A stretch of DNA of 31,834 nt from JAHJFW01 sp964595075 (GCA_964595075.1 CAZQNT010000009.1:1-31834); one strand, 5' to 3'; shown: positions 21,045 to 28,611, counted from the first letter of the stretch. A program made the numbers and translations. The notes: generated by a model not told the origin, from the letters alone.

Positions 21045-22280
21045 ATGCGGAAATACGTGCTTGGCTACTATTGCGCGAGCAAAGCCATAGCCACTTCAGG
21101 CGGAAAGCTTCGCGCGCCTTTCCAAAAAATCGCGGGTACGAACATTCTCGTGCTCATAGACGAATCCGTCGCCGGAGACAAGAGGTATCCCGCCGGAACG
21201 GTTTTCGTGCCGAACCGGCAACTCGCCGAAGACAGCGGCGACAAGGTCACGCACATGGCGTACACCGGCGGATTGTACGAGGCGTTCCGCGGCGGCACGC
21301 ATACTGTGCGCCGCGGAGGCGCATTGCCTCCGCCGTCGCCGGAAGATACCTCGCCTTGCGATGAAATTCACGAGCTTCAGGACGACATTGCCACGGCGCG
21401 GACGTATGTCGGAGCGCTGATCGCATCCGGAATGCTGACTCCTGACGAAGAAAAAACGCTGAAGATCGAGCAACGCCGCCTGGCTGAACGCTATGGTGCA
21501 AAACGCAACGCGTTCAAGAAGAAAGCACGCGGACAAATGGAACGCGGATTGAATACGCAAGATTCGCGCGGTCGAAGAAACCCGTCGGCAGCGGCCTTCG
21601 CAAGCGGAGGCGCCATACGCAACCTTCTCGCCAGGCAAGAACAGGTGCGAATGATCGGATCGGCCGTTGACCGCCGCACCATTCATCTCTACTACGCGAT
21701 CGAAAAGCACATGGAATTGTTCCAAGGCCTTCGCGCGGAACTAAAGCCCGGCAACTTGCCCGGAACTCTCGAAGCGCTCTTGCGGCCGGCTTGCGGCGCC
21801 AGGTCCTTTTTTCGCGCCGCCAACATTCTGCGCGAACTCTCACTCGCATTCGCTCTGGTGCGCGCCCTCCCGTTTCGAACCAATGCAGTTCTCACTGAGC
21901 ACGGCTTGCTCCGGGCGGCGGAGTGCGCTGATCGCAAAGACCGCGAGGGAACTTTGGCGCTCTACAAAATCATACGCCGGGGCATTGCATGGACGTTCGC
22001 CTTGCACACCCTCGAAAACACCGTGCTCGCTCCGCTCTCGTACCTTATTGAAGAGCACCGCGGCAAAATCGTTTACGCAGTCGCCCCGGCACGACTTTCT
22101 CGAATCATCGCGGCGCTTCACGATTTCTCCGGTCGCCTCGCCCTCTGCTCGGATGCGTGGCCGAAATATCCGCGGAAAAACGCGGTCGCCGCGTACATCC
22201 AAACGGCGGAGCAATGCATCGCCGTCGACGACTGGCTGAAAGCGAAAGAAGCGCTCCGCTCGGCAAGCGCCCTCATGTAG
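21045..22280 (+). CDS. Hypothetical protein, 411 aa
   Basis: I do not recognise this family. A strong CGGAGGG Shine-Dalgarno lies 6 nt before the ATG. The N-terminal part (about 1-90) looks beta-rich (NILVLIDESVAGDKRYPAGT, then VFVPNRQLAEDSGDKVTHMA). A Pro-rich linker with PPPSPEDTSPC follows. The rest is helical and Arg/Ala-rich, with a charged stretch about 130-185 (EEKTLKIEQRRLAERYGAKR) and several amphipathic helices to the end. No signal peptide or transmembrane helix is seen. Codon use is more GC-rich (CGC, GCG, CTC) than in neighbouring genes. It is a single-gene unit with its own promoter and a perfect terminator. Confidence 0.7.
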   Translation: MRKYVLGYYCASKAIATSGGKLRAPFQKIAGTNILVLIDESVAGDKRYPAGTVFVPNRQLAEDSGDKVTHMAYTGGLYEAFRGGTHTVRRGGALPPPSPEDTSPCDEIHELQDDIATARTYVGALIASGMLTPDEEKTLKIEQRRLAERYGAKRNAFKKKARGQMERGLNTQDSRGRRNPSAAAFASGGAIRNLLARQEQVRMIGSAVDRRTIHLYYAIEKHMELFQGLRAELKPGNLPGTLEALLRPACGARSFFRAANILRELSLAFALVRALPFRTNAVLTEHGLLRAAECADRKDREGTLALYKIIRRGIAWTFALHTLENTVLAPLSYLIEEHRGKIVYAVAPARLSRIIAALHDFSGRLALCSDAWPKYPRKNAVAAYIQTAEQCIAVDDWLKAKEALRSASALM

Positions 22281-22302
22281 GGCGAGCGCCATTCTCGATA
22301 CG

Positions 22303-22329
22303 CCCCGAAAGCTTTCGGGGTGTTTTTTT
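22303..22329 (+). terminator. Rho-independent terminator of the 411-aa gene
   Basis: The perfect 18-bp palindrome CCCCGAAAG/CTTTCGGGG is followed by TG and seven Ts. It is a textbook intrinsic terminator, ending at the stop codon of the convergent pyrD gene. Confidence 0.9.
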
Positions 22330-23425
22330 ATTTCACTCCGCTCCCCACCGCCTCTCCTATATTATTATATCCGTCTCGCTTCATGAGTCGAACGAGGCCG
22401 CGGTTTATCTCTCCGATGATCTGCGGTCCTTCGAAAATCATTCCTGTTATAAGTTGAACGAGCGACGCGCCGCGTTTTATCTTCTCATAAGCGTCTTCTG
22501 CCGAAAAAACTCCGCCGCAACCGATGATGACGAATCGCTTTCCAGTCGTTTTATACAAATGTTCAATCAAAACATTCGATGCGTCGAATGTCGGCTTTCC
22601 GCTGATGCCGCCTTTTGTTATTCCAGCGATTTCTTCGGGTTTGATCTCGGATCGTGTGCGATTTTTTGTGAGATTGGAAAGGATTATTCCATGGACGCGA
22701 TAGCGATCCGCGACTGCGGTCAGCGCATCGAGTTCCGGAATCGAAAGATCAACGGGAAGCTTTAGAAAAATCGGTTTATCGGTTCGAATTAAATCCAACC
22801 GCGACAGCAATAACTCGAGACGCGCCGGATCCGTAAACGGCTCGCCACCAAATGCATTCGGACAGCTTATGTTGACGGTGAAATATTGTCCGATTGACGA
22901 AAACGCGCGAAACGCTTTTTCATAATCCGCGATTCCCGCTCCAACGTCCACGGTTGCCGGAGAATTTGTTTTCGCGATGCTTGTACCAATAGGGAAATCG
23001 AATTTTTTCCGACCAAGACGCAACGCGATCGCTTCGCATCCGTCATTTTTCAATCCGTAATTCACGACCAACCCCTTGGATTCCGGCAATCGCCAAAGCC
23101 GCGGCTTGGGATTTCCTTCGCACGTTTCTCCGGTTATCGAACCTATCTCTTCAAAACCAAAACCAACGGATGGTAGAATATCCATGAGCTGCGCGTTCTT
23201 ATCAAAACCAGCGGCAAGCCCGATGGGATTAGAAAAACGAATGCCTATAATCGTTTGTTCGAGCAACTGATTGTCGTATCTAAATAATCGAGACGTTATC
23301 CATTTCGTTACTGCGTGACGTCCAAGAAACTCCCCGACAGCCGTCATCCTATCATGTACTTTTTCAGGATCGAGGCGAAAATACACCGGTTTTGCTACGT
23401 GTTTGTAGAGCCATGCGATAGGCAT
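22328..23425 (-). CDS. pyrD: Dihydroorotate dehydrogenase, class 2-like
   Basis: The product has 365 aa. It oxidises dihydroorotate to orotate in pyrimidine synthesis. It has the class 2 N-terminal helical extension (MPIAWLYKHVAKPVYFRLDP) used for membrane/quinone contact, then NPIGLAAGFDKNAQ, GFGFEEIGSITGE, LVVNYGLKNDG, PIGTSIAKTN, and FMN-site segments IFLKLPVDLS, ILSNLTKNR and FVIIGCGGVFSAEDAYEKI. Catalytic position 188 is Cys in VNISCPNAFGG. Typical class 2 enzymes have Ser there (NISSPN), and Cys is the class 1 choice. No other pyrimidine gene is nearby. A TATAAC lies 11 nt before the start on the minus strand. Confidence 0.92.
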   Translation of the reverse strand: MPIAWLYKHVAKPVYFRLDPEKVHDRMTAVGEFLGRHAVTKWITSRLFRYDNQLLEQTIIGIRFSNPIGLAAGFDKNAQLMDILPSVGFGFEEIGSITGETCEGNPKPRLWRLPESKGLVVNYGLKNDGCEAIALRLGRKKFDFPIGTSIAKTNSPATVDVGAGIADYEKAFRAFSSIGQYFTVNISCPNAFGGEPFTDPARLELLLSRLDLIRTDKPIFLKLPVDLSIPELDALTAVADRYRVHGIILSNLTKNRTRSEIKPEEIAGITKGGISGKPTFDASNVLIEHLYKTTGKRFVIIGCGGVFSAEDAYEKIKRGASLVQLITGMIFEGPQIIGEINRGLVRLMKRDGYNNIGEAVGSGVK

Positions 23426-23527
23426 AGTTATTAAAGGTTATACCAAGAGAGGTATCCGAGACAACGATTCGCGGTAACGCATGGATCATGCTTACTTGAT
23501 ATAATCGCGCACTTAATTGTTTCCATG

Positions 23528-23558
23528 TTGATTTCAATATACATATATGGTATATAAT
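23528..23558 (+). promoter_or_regulatory. Promoter/operator of the toxin-antitoxin pair
   Basis: TTGATT (23528-23533) is followed by TATATA (17-bp spacing) overlapping TATAAT (23553-23558). The inverted repeat TATAC-n7-GTATA (23538-23554) covers the spacer and -10, a good position for autorepression by the antitoxin. Confidence 0.5.
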
Positions 23559-23594
23559 TTGTATAGAAATCTAACTACATCAAGTCCAAAATCT

Positions 23595-23855
23595 ATGCTT
23601 AAAGATCAATGCATCTCCGTGACCGAGCTCCGAACTAAAACCAAGAAGTGCTTGGAAGAAATAGATAAGGCGCCAAAATATGTATTTTCCAATAATCACC
23701 CAATAGCGGTGTTACTTGGAATCACAGTATATGAAGAACATTTTTTGAAACCACAGCTTGTAGAGCTGTTAAATAACGAAGTTGAACCGGATATCGCCAC
23801 ACAAGCAAAAAAAGCCAAAAAATCAAAGAAATCCGATCTGGTGAATCTGCAATAA
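23595..23855 (+). CDS. Phd/YefM-like type II antitoxin
   Basis: The product is 86 aa from ATG 23595. An in-frame ATG at 23547 would add 16 residues but overlaps the promoter. MLKDQCISVTELRTKTKKCL then EEIDKAPKYVFSNNHPIAVL is the Phd/YefM N-terminal DNA-binding fold. The C-terminus (DIATQAKKAKKSKKSDLVNL) is Lys-rich and probably disordered until it binds the toxin. The toxin gene starts 4 nt after the stop. It should neutralise the toxin and repress the operon through the upstream palindrome. Confidence 0.75.
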   Translation: MLKDQCISVTELRTKTKKCLEEIDKAPKYVFSNNHPIAVLLGITVYEEHFLKPQLVELLNNEVEPDIATQAKKAKKSKKSDLVNLQ

Positions 23856-23859
23856 TAAT

Positions 23860-24114
23860 ATGCCGAGAATCCATCGGATATTTGAACGCAAGGAGATTCC
23901 TAAATATCTCGAAGCTCGCAGTCTTCTACGGCAATACATCAAAGCCAAACAATATCTTCTGGCTGGCAATACGCTTCAAGTTAAATTCAAAGAACGTAAT
24001 CCGCAAGGCAGCGGTATCTGGTATTTCCGTATCAATAAACAGTTTCGCGCGCTAGGTGTTTTTAATGCAGTAGGAGACCTCATTATTTTCAAAATCGATA
24101 ACCATCAACAATAG
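23860..24114 (+). CDS. RelE/ParE-superfamily toxin
   Basis: The product has 84 aa. The pattern ARSLLRQYIKAKQYLLAGNT, LQVKFKERNPQGSGIWYFRI, NKQFRALGVFN and DLIIFKIDNHQQ fits the small RelE/HigB/ParE beta-sheet fold, with basic residues (Arg and Lys in the WYFRINKQFRA strands) at the active surface and a C-terminal histidine (DNHQ). RelE types cleave mRNA in the ribosome and ParE types poison gyrase; the sequence does not decide. It is co-transcribed with the antitoxin. Confidence 0.75.
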   Translation: MPRIHRIFERKEIPKYLEARSLLRQYIKAKQYLLAGNTLQVKFKERNPQGSGIWYFRINKQFRALGVFNAVGDLIIFKIDNHQQ

Positions 24115-24133
24115 ACATATAGCCGAACCGAGC

Positions 24134-24505
24134 TTATTTCTTTTTTCCACTACTCGGCAAAACGTAATACAACGCCAGCGGCGCGGCCCAGTTTGCGAAT
24201 CGTTCGATAAAATCCAGCCAGCCGAGGCCGACGAGCGGACGCACGAGCGCGGTCCAAAAACCCCAAGCCGCGCCCCAAATCAAAATCGGACGGACGGGCT
24301 TCACGAGTACGACGATCGCGAGCGCGACGTCCAGAATACCGATCACGAGCAGCAGACTGCCTGCCATCGCGGCATCCACATTGAGCATTCCGCTTATCCA
24401 GCCGATCCAATCTTTCTTGCCGCCTACGGCAAGCAATCCGTGCCCGAGAAATTCTCCGGCAACGCCTATGCGCAAAATCCACTCAACGAGTTTTGTATTT
24501 TCCAT
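24134..24505 (-). CDS. DoxX-like four-helix membrane protein
   Basis: The product has 123 aa with four predicted transmembrane helices: LVEWILRIGVAGEFLGHGLL, AAMAGSLLLVIGILDVALAI, ILIWGAAWGFWTALVRPLVG and FANWAAPLALYYVL. The start (LRIGVAGEFLGHG with a conserved Gly-His-Gly) and size are typical of DoxX-related small membrane proteins, some of which are linked to quinone or redox processes. A TATAAT ends 8 nt before the ATG, so the mRNA is probably leaderless. It lies convergent to the toxin gene. Confidence 0.65.
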   Translation of the reverse strand: MENTKLVEWILRIGVAGEFLGHGLLAVGGKKDWIGWISGMLNVDAAMAGSLLLVIGILDVALAIVVLVKPVRPILIWGAAWGFWTALVRPLVGLGWLDFIERFANWAAPLALYYVLPSSGKKK

Positions 24506-24513
24506 ATAGTGGA

Positions 24514-24519
24514 ATTATA
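24514..24519 (-). promoter_or_regulatory. -10 element of the DoxX-like gene
   Basis: A consensus TATAAT on the minus strand is followed by 8 nt and then the ATG at 24505. The -35 (TTCTTG, 17 bp upstream) is poor. Confidence 0.5.
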
Positions 24520-24553
24520 CAACATATCTCGCACTTCAAGAAAACGGATACAA

Positions 24554-24585
24554 AAATCCCTCCGTTTTCGGGAGGGATTTTTTTT
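24554..24585. terminator. Intrinsic terminator of the cold-shock gene
   Basis: AAATCCCTCC (24554-24563) pairs with GGAGGGATTT (24571-24580). There is a T-run on the plus side and an A-run (Ts on the minus strand) on the other, so it can work both ways. By position it ends the minus-strand cold-shock transcript from 24597. Confidence 0.8.
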
Positions 24586-24596
24586 GCTCACGTCTA

Positions 24597-24827
24597 TTAT
24601 GCCGCTTGAGCCATGCTTGCGCGCTTGACGTTCTTTGCACGCAACCCCTTTTCAGCCATCTCCTGTTCGAACTCCACGGCGTCGCCGATTGCCAACTCGG
24701 CAAACGTTACGCCTTCTAGGGCTGTTTCGTGGAAGAAGACGTTGTTCTCCTTCTTATCCTCCATGCCTTCAGGAGTAATAAAACCAAACTTCTTCTCCTC
24801 GTTCTTACCGGCTATTGTTCCCTTCAT
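24597..24827 (-). CDS. Cold-shock domain protein
   Basis: The product is 76 aa from ATG 24827. The frame is open to 24920, but the domain begins at MKGTIAGKNEEKKFGFITPE. RNP1 is KKFGFITPE and RNP2 is NNVFFHETAL, the single-strand nucleic-acid-binding motifs of CspA-type RNA chaperones. They are followed by AIGDAVEFEQEMAEKGLRA and a short Ala/Lys tail. There is an Asp/Lys-rich insertion (MEDKKEN) between RNP1 and RNP2. No Shine-Dalgarno is evident; the upstream AT-rich region may be a long leader as in other csp genes. Confidence 0.88.
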   Translation of the reverse strand: MKGTIAGKNEEKKFGFITPEGMEDKKENNVFFHETALEGVTFAELAIGDAVEFEQEMAEKGLRAKNVKRASMAQAA

Positions 24828-24962
24828 ACGATTTTTAGCACCAATGATAATTTTAAGCGGAATCTTTGCTTCAAACGAGCAATAATAATTCACGCCATTG
24901 GTTGTGAACAGAGGATACACTTAAATGAGGGAAAATGGAAAGGGCGGGACCTGCGAGTAAAA

Positions 24963-26099
24963 TTATGCCGCCTTCTTTAGGGCGGGATAAAACGCGCCAA
25001 GCAGCTTGGAAACTCTGCCTTCGGTCGATGGAGATAATGTATAGAATTTTTTTGCGCCAATCAACGCGCCCATGCCATTAGTCGAACGCGTAAAATTTAT
25101 CGCTTGGAACATGGCGTTTATCTGGTATTTGTTCAGCCTACGGGCATTTACGCCATGCTGCAAGATATGCAGCGCATCTTTGCCGGTATCCAAAATATCT
25201 TCCTGAAGTCCGTATAAACCGTCTATTATCATATACGTCCAATCGCCATCCGGTTTTGTAAAAAAAATCACGTTATCTTTTCCGTAATCAATTATCTCAC
25301 CGGTTTTCTCAGCGAAATCTACAGCGCCTTCAATAAAATGACGTAACGCATCTCGAAGCCCGTGGTCTGTTTTTGCCTTGCTTAATAGTTCAGAGAGATA
25401 CCGGTTGTTTACGACTTTCAAAAAGATATCGGCTTCAGGAGGATGCTTGGACACGAGATCCGCGGACATTAAATCGTCGGTGACCATTGCATAATCATCC
25501 ACGAAATCAGAATCCTTGATTAAAGTTTCAAAATCCTTACGCCACTCAACGACGCCAACGGCTGCGGTAAAGTGCAACTCTCTCAACTCTTTTATATATG
25601 GTTGAACGGCTAGAATGGCCTTGGATTCCACTACGTCCTCCTCCGGCAATTCCCTTGCATAAAACACGTTCAGCTTCCCCAGTTCTTTGACGATCCCATG
25701 CGGCAACGGAACGGTTTGCAAAAAATATTTCTGCGGCGCCACATGCTCACTGCCAAAGCATTCACGAAGAGCCGCCTGCATCTTTCGTTTGTACTCAAGT
25801 GTTTTCTTAAGCTCGCCAACAAATTTAGGATCATCGGAGTTCGGATCGAAACCGAGATCGTTTGCCAGAGCCAGCGTGTCTAACACGGACTGTTTGTTCA
25901 GTTTTACGACGACGTCCCGATATTCGTTGTCATTCCCTTGTTTCGAAATGTCGTAGACTAGGTGCTCCCCACCCTTTGCCATAAATTCCGGCTTATAGTG
26001 TAGAGCAAGCGGCTGCGCTGATCCTTCAAACGACAAATGCCTAGGAATACGTGGTTCGCTTCCGGGCGTTTGAGACGATTGTTCCGTACGATGTTCCAT
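24963..26099 (-). CDS. Hypothetical protein with protein-kinase-like fold
   Basis: The product is 378 aa from ATG 26099, chosen because a TATACT -10 ends 8 nt upstream. An in-frame start further upstream would overlap the promoter. The N-terminal part has FMAKGGEHLVYDISKQGND followed by YRDVVVKLNKQS, reminiscent of the glycine-loop and VxK strand of kinases. Near residue 286, GEIIDYGKDNVIFF then WTYMIIDGLYGLQ resembles a catalytic loop (Asp...Asn) and metal-binding Asp (IIDG in place of DFG). Between lies a large helical insert. I infer a kinase-like (possibly small-molecule or atypical) ATP-binding fold; no named family is recognised. Confidence 0.55.
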   Translation of the reverse strand: MEHRTEQSSQTPGSEPRIPRHLSFEGSAQPLALHYKPEFMAKGGEHLVYDISKQGNDNEYRDVVVKLNKQSVLDTLALANDLGFDPNSDDPKFVGELKKTLEYKRKMQAALRECFGSEHVAPQKYFLQTVPLPHGIVKELGKLNVFYARELPEEDVVESKAILAVQPYIKELRELHFTAAVGVVEWRKDFETLIKDSDFVDDYAMVTDDLMSADLVSKHPPEADIFLKVVNNRYLSELLSKAKTDHGLRDALRHFIEGAVDFAEKTGEIIDYGKDNVIFFTKPDGDWTYMIIDGLYGLQEDILDTGKDALHILQHGVNARRLNKYQINAMFQAINFTRSTNGMGALIGAKKFYTLSPSTEGRVSKLLGAFYPALKKAA

Positions 26100-26107
26100 A
26101 TCACGAA

Positions 26108-26136
26108 AGTATAAAACGGTCGGAGCCCTCTGACAA
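26108..26136 (-). promoter_or_regulatory. Promoter of the kinase-like gene
   Basis: TTGTCA (26136-26131) and TATACT (26113-26108) are 17 bp apart on the minus strand. Eight nt separate the -10 from ATG 26099, so transcription would begin at or within 2 nt of the start codon. Confidence 0.65.
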
Positions 26137-26174
26137 ACCATGCGTATGGAACTTTATTGCTCTTTTTTCAATCC

Positions 26175-26297
26175 GGTACCAGGTACGTACCTGGTACCAA
26201 AATACACTTTATACCGTGTGCCTTTATAAATCTTAGCTCAACGCAGCCATTTTCTAATCTGGCACTTTCAAAAGGTACCAGGTACGTACCTGGTACC
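26175..26297. repeat. Composite element with two 24-bp palindromes
   Basis: A perfect 24-bp palindrome (GGTACCAGGTAC plus its reverse complement) occurs at 26175-26198 and again at 26274-26297. The 75 bp between contain a 32-bp stretch (26232-26263, beginning CTTAGCTCAACGCAGCC) that is identical at 28343-28374. The unit is noncoding and looks like a REP/MITE-type mobile repeat. Confidence 0.85.
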
Positions 26298-26320
26298 TAT
26301 ATTGTGAGCAATAATGAAAC

Positions 26321-26351
26321 AAAAAGACCGAGCATGGAAGAATGCTCGGTC
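26321..26351 (-). terminator. Terminator of the NlpC/P60 gene
   Basis: GACCGAGCAT (26326-26335) pairs with ATGCTCGGTC (26342-26351). On the minus strand the stem is followed by TTTTTG, 10 bp after the stop of the NlpC/P60 gene. Confidence 0.85.
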
Positions 26352-26360
26352 AAGGAAGTT

Positions 26361-26975
26361 TTATTTGCTGGCGAGTTGTTGAAGAACGATCCAACGAATA
26401 TCGTCGGACACCTCGACCTCGCGAGAGGGTGGGGTCTCGAGAGTTACGACCCTGTAAGAATCCGAAATATAGCGACGGACTCCACGGAGTTTCGTGTCGG
26501 ATAAAACAAACTTCGAGATATCGGTCTCGATGATGCCGGCGCGCTTATTTGCGGCATGCGCCACGGTTCCTTCTCCGGTCGCTATGCCGACATGACCAAC
26601 GCCTTGTGCCGGATCATCGTGATAATAATTGATGCTACCGGTCGTAAAAATAGCGTCTCCCGCAACCACGGCAGACAGAGGAACCGCCGTTCCGAGCTCA
26701 ATCTGCTGGATGGTGCGTCGTGGGAGCCATACTCCTCGATGGGCGTACAGCCACTTCATGAATGAAGAACAGTCGAATACGTCGGGGGCATCTATCAAGC
26801 GAGCCCCACGACGATATCGGGAAACTCCGATGCGAGAACGAGCGATTTGTACGAGATCGACTTCAATAACCTTGAAGCCCATGGATGCGAGCAGCGCAAG
26901 TGTTTCCAAATCAGAAATCGGCAAATGCAGTTCCGAAAAATCGACGGCACAACGGCAACCAACGGCTCGAAACAT
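26361..26975 (-). CDS. NlpC/P60 family peptidase
   Basis: The product is 204 aa from ATG 26975, chosen for the strong AAGGAG 8 nt upstream; a start at 27005 would include the ribosome-binding site in the coding part. The C-terminal two thirds form an NlpC/P60 domain: FDCSSFMKWLYAH with nucleophile Cys69, GVGHVGIATGEG with His128, and HAANKRAG with His140. It also has VVAGDAIFTTGSIN. These enzymes cleave D-Glu/meso-DAP-type bonds in peptidoglycan stem peptides. No signal peptide is visible, so it may act in the cytoplasm (recycling) or be exported unconventionally. It is a single-gene unit with its own terminator, flanked by palindromic repeats. Confidence 0.85.
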   Translation of the reverse strand: MFRAVGCRCAVDFSELHLPISDLETLALLASMGFKVIEVDLVQIARSRIGVSRYRRGARLIDAPDVFDCSSFMKWLYAHRGVWLPRRTIQQIELGTAVPLSAVVAGDAIFTTGSINYYHDDPAQGVGHVGIATGEGTVAHAANKRAGIIETDISKFVLSDTKLRGVRRYISDSYRVVTLETPPSREVEVSDDIRWIVLQQLASK

Positions 26976-27240
26976 TTTATTTTCTCCTTTTTCATCTTTC
27001 GTCAATAAGAAAATACGCCCGAGCAGGGCGGATCTTCAGCAACTTGCTCAAAATTCACCCTCTCGATCGGATAAGGTCGTGCGTCAAAATAAAACTCGAC
27101 CACGTTTTCAATTTTTTAGTCAGACGCATGGTAATAAAATACCATACTCAAACAGACTCGTCATAAAAACTTACCGGAGGCGCAACGATAGCTTAACGAA
27201 TCAGAATTTGACAATGAGTTTTATTGATAATCCGACCGTC

Positions 27241-27531
27241 TCAAACTGTCTTGAATTTGGCGCCGTTAATCCTCTCCAGAGTGGAAATCGTCAAAGAGAC
27301 CGATGGATTGGAGACGTTTTTCAACGTTAAACGATTGCCTATCATTTTTTGTAGCGGCGTCAAAAACTCATCTCCCCACGATGGCGAGAATGTGCTAAGT
27401 CCCGCAAAATCAACAAACACTTCTTCCTTGTCGCTCAAACTCGTCAACGTCGGAAGAAAAGCCGAATACGCCTCTTTCCCCGCCTGACGAGATGTGAGCA
27501 CGGAACCGAATTTTGTAATGGTGATAATCAT
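27241..27531 (-). CDS. STAS-like (DUF4325-type) protein
   Basis: The product has 96 aa. MIITITKFGSVLTSRQAGKE, then VFVDFAGLSTFSPSWGDEFL and LTLKNVSNPSVSLTISTLER match the STAS-like domain (DUF4325), a relative of anti-sigma-factor antagonists such as SpoIIAA. The conserved DFxG-x5-SxxWGDEFL turn stands where SpoIIAA has its phosphorylated serine. It starts 2 nt after the MerR-GHKL gene, so the two are co-transcribed and probably interact (inference by analogy with SpoIIAB/SpoIIAA). Confidence 0.75.
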   Translation of the reverse strand: MIITITKFGSVLTSRQAGKEAYSAFLPTLTSLSDKEEVFVDFAGLSTFSPSWGDEFLTPLQKMIGNRLTLKNVSNPSVSLTISTLERINGAKFKTV

Positions 27532-27533
27532 AA

Positions 27534-28268
27534 TTAGAATTCTATTAAAGATAATGAGCCGCGAATCGTGGTCTCTGCTTGCTTTATTATTAACTCTGAA
27601 TTCCCCTTTCGGATTTCAAGAACCGCGTCGCCTGATTGAAAAGTTAAATCCGCGCCCGCCTTCATAAGAGCGTCTTTCACATACTTTAATCCGTTCCCAC
27701 GATGTTCCGACATCCTGCTGGAAATTATTTCAGTAAAAGCCACGCGAAGCGCATCTTCATCTGCTTTTAGGTCCGGTCTGACTAAACGTAGCGTCGCTAA
27801 AACGCCTACGCCGCGATCAGCAAGGACGATAACTCGCTTGCCAAGATCATAGGCAAAAAACGTGCCGGCAACATCCGGCCAGTTTCCGAGGTTGTGGTCG
27901 AATGAATTATGTCCTATTTCTCCGGCTGCGGATGAAATGAGAGAGGCAAATTTTTGCCACGATTGATTTAAGTCCATCTCATGCGCCATTCTTTCATGTC
28001 TCGTCTTGAACCGATCGCTGGTCGAGCAATAAAAATCATGTTCAGGCGTCAACGGTTTTTCCGCACACGCCCATTCTTGTGCAATACGAAAAATGCCCTT
28101 GGTTTTTTTATCCAGATCAGCCAACGAATAACGACGATGCCCTCCGGGCGACACAAAAGTCGCCTTAAACGAGCCCTCTTTGTCCCAACGTCGAAGCGTG
28201 GTGTCTGTTATGCCCAGATATTTGGCCGCTTCGCGTATTGAAATGAATTGTTTTGCTAATCTATCCAT
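27534..28268 (-). CDS. MerR-type HTH fused to a GHKL ATPase domain
   Basis: The product has 244 aa. Residues 8-50 are a MerR/excisionase-like winged helix (FISIREAAKYLGITDTTLRR, then SPGGHRRYSLADL). Residues about 100-210 carry the Bergerat ATP-binding motifs: N-box EIGHNSFDHN (Glu117, Asn121), G1 LADRGVGV (Asp151-x-Gly-x-Gly) and G2 EHRGNGLKYVKDA. No sensor or dimerisation/phosphotransfer helices are present, so this is an anti-sigma-like ATPase joined directly to a DNA-binding domain. Its partner is the STAS-like protein encoded 2 nt downstream. I infer a partner-switch regulator acting on DNA in one polypeptide; the target genes are unknown but may include its own promoter. Confidence 0.82.
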   Translation of the reverse strand: MDRLAKQFISIREAAKYLGITDTTLRRWDKEGSFKATFVSPGGHRRYSLADLDKKTKGIFRIAQEWACAEKPLTPEHDFYCSTSDRFKTRHERMAHEMDLNQSWQKFASLISSAAGEIGHNSFDHNLGNWPDVAGTFFAYDLGKRVIVLADRGVGVLATLRLVRPDLKADEDALRVAFTEIISSRMSEHRGNGLKYVKDALMKAGADLTFQSGDAVLEIRKGNSELIIKQAETTIRGSLSLIEF

Positions 28269-28278
28269 ATTTGACGAT

Positions 28279-28316
28279 ATTATACAAAACTATACATTTT
28301 TGTCAAATCTATACAT
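28279..28316 (-). promoter_or_regulatory. Consensus promoter and likely operator of the MerR-GHKL gene
   Basis: TTGACA (28306-28301) and TATAAT (28284-28279) are 16 bp apart on the minus strand, 10 nt from the ATG. The motif TGTATA appears three times (upstream of the -35, in the spacer, and overlapping the -10), giving direct repeats that the MerR-type domain could bind. Confidence 0.7.
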
Positions 28317-28319
28317 ATC

Positions 28320-28408
28320 GGTACCTGGTACCTTTGTAAAAACTTAGCTCAACGCAGCCATTTTCTAATCTGGCGCCTCCAAAACGTACCAGGTACGTAC
28401 CTGGTACC
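28320..28408. repeat. Second composite palindromic element, partly deleted
   Basis: GGTACCTGGTACC (28320-28332) is the 24-bp palindrome lacking its central 11 bp. It is followed by the 32-bp shared stretch (28343-28374) and a 24-bp palindrome with one change at its first base (28385-28408). It lies between the MerR-GHKL promoter and the ferritin-like genes, in the same orientation as the copy at 26175-26297. Confidence 0.85.
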
Positions 28409-28422
28409 TTGAATGCAGGTCT

Positions 28423-28611
28423 TTATAAATACGACAAAAGCTGTTTGACCATTTGCCAATGGCGGATTTCGTCGTTTCGGATGTGTTCCACTTTTTCCGC
28501 GAATCCGTTGAGTTTGAATTCTTTCAATAATTTATCGCAATTCTCCTCAGCGAGTTTTTCCAATTTTAAACCTTCTTCAAGAATTGATTTTGTCTCGTCG
28601 AGTGACGCCAT
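28423..28611 (-). CDS. Small helical protein, possible ferritin-like half
   Basis: The product is 62 aa from ATG 28611; an in-frame TTG two codons upstream overlaps the previous stop. Two helices are predicted: LDETKSILEEGLKLEKLAEE and FAEKVEHIRNDEIRHWQMVK. Glu in the first helix and EIRH (ExxH) in the second resemble the metal-ligand pattern of ferritin/rubrerythrin-like bundles. Alone it is too short for a four-helix bundle. It follows directly after another tiny gene of the same kind, with which it may pair. Confidence 0.6.
   Translation of the reverse strand: MASLDETKSILEEGLKLEKLAEENCDKLLKEFKLNGFAEKVEHIRNDEIRHWQMVKQLLSYL

Noticed and set aside
26232..26263. tRNA-like sequence (TTAGCTCAACGC resembles a D arm)
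   Set aside because: No anticodon arm, T arm or acceptor pairing can be drawn. It is part of the palindromic composite repeat.
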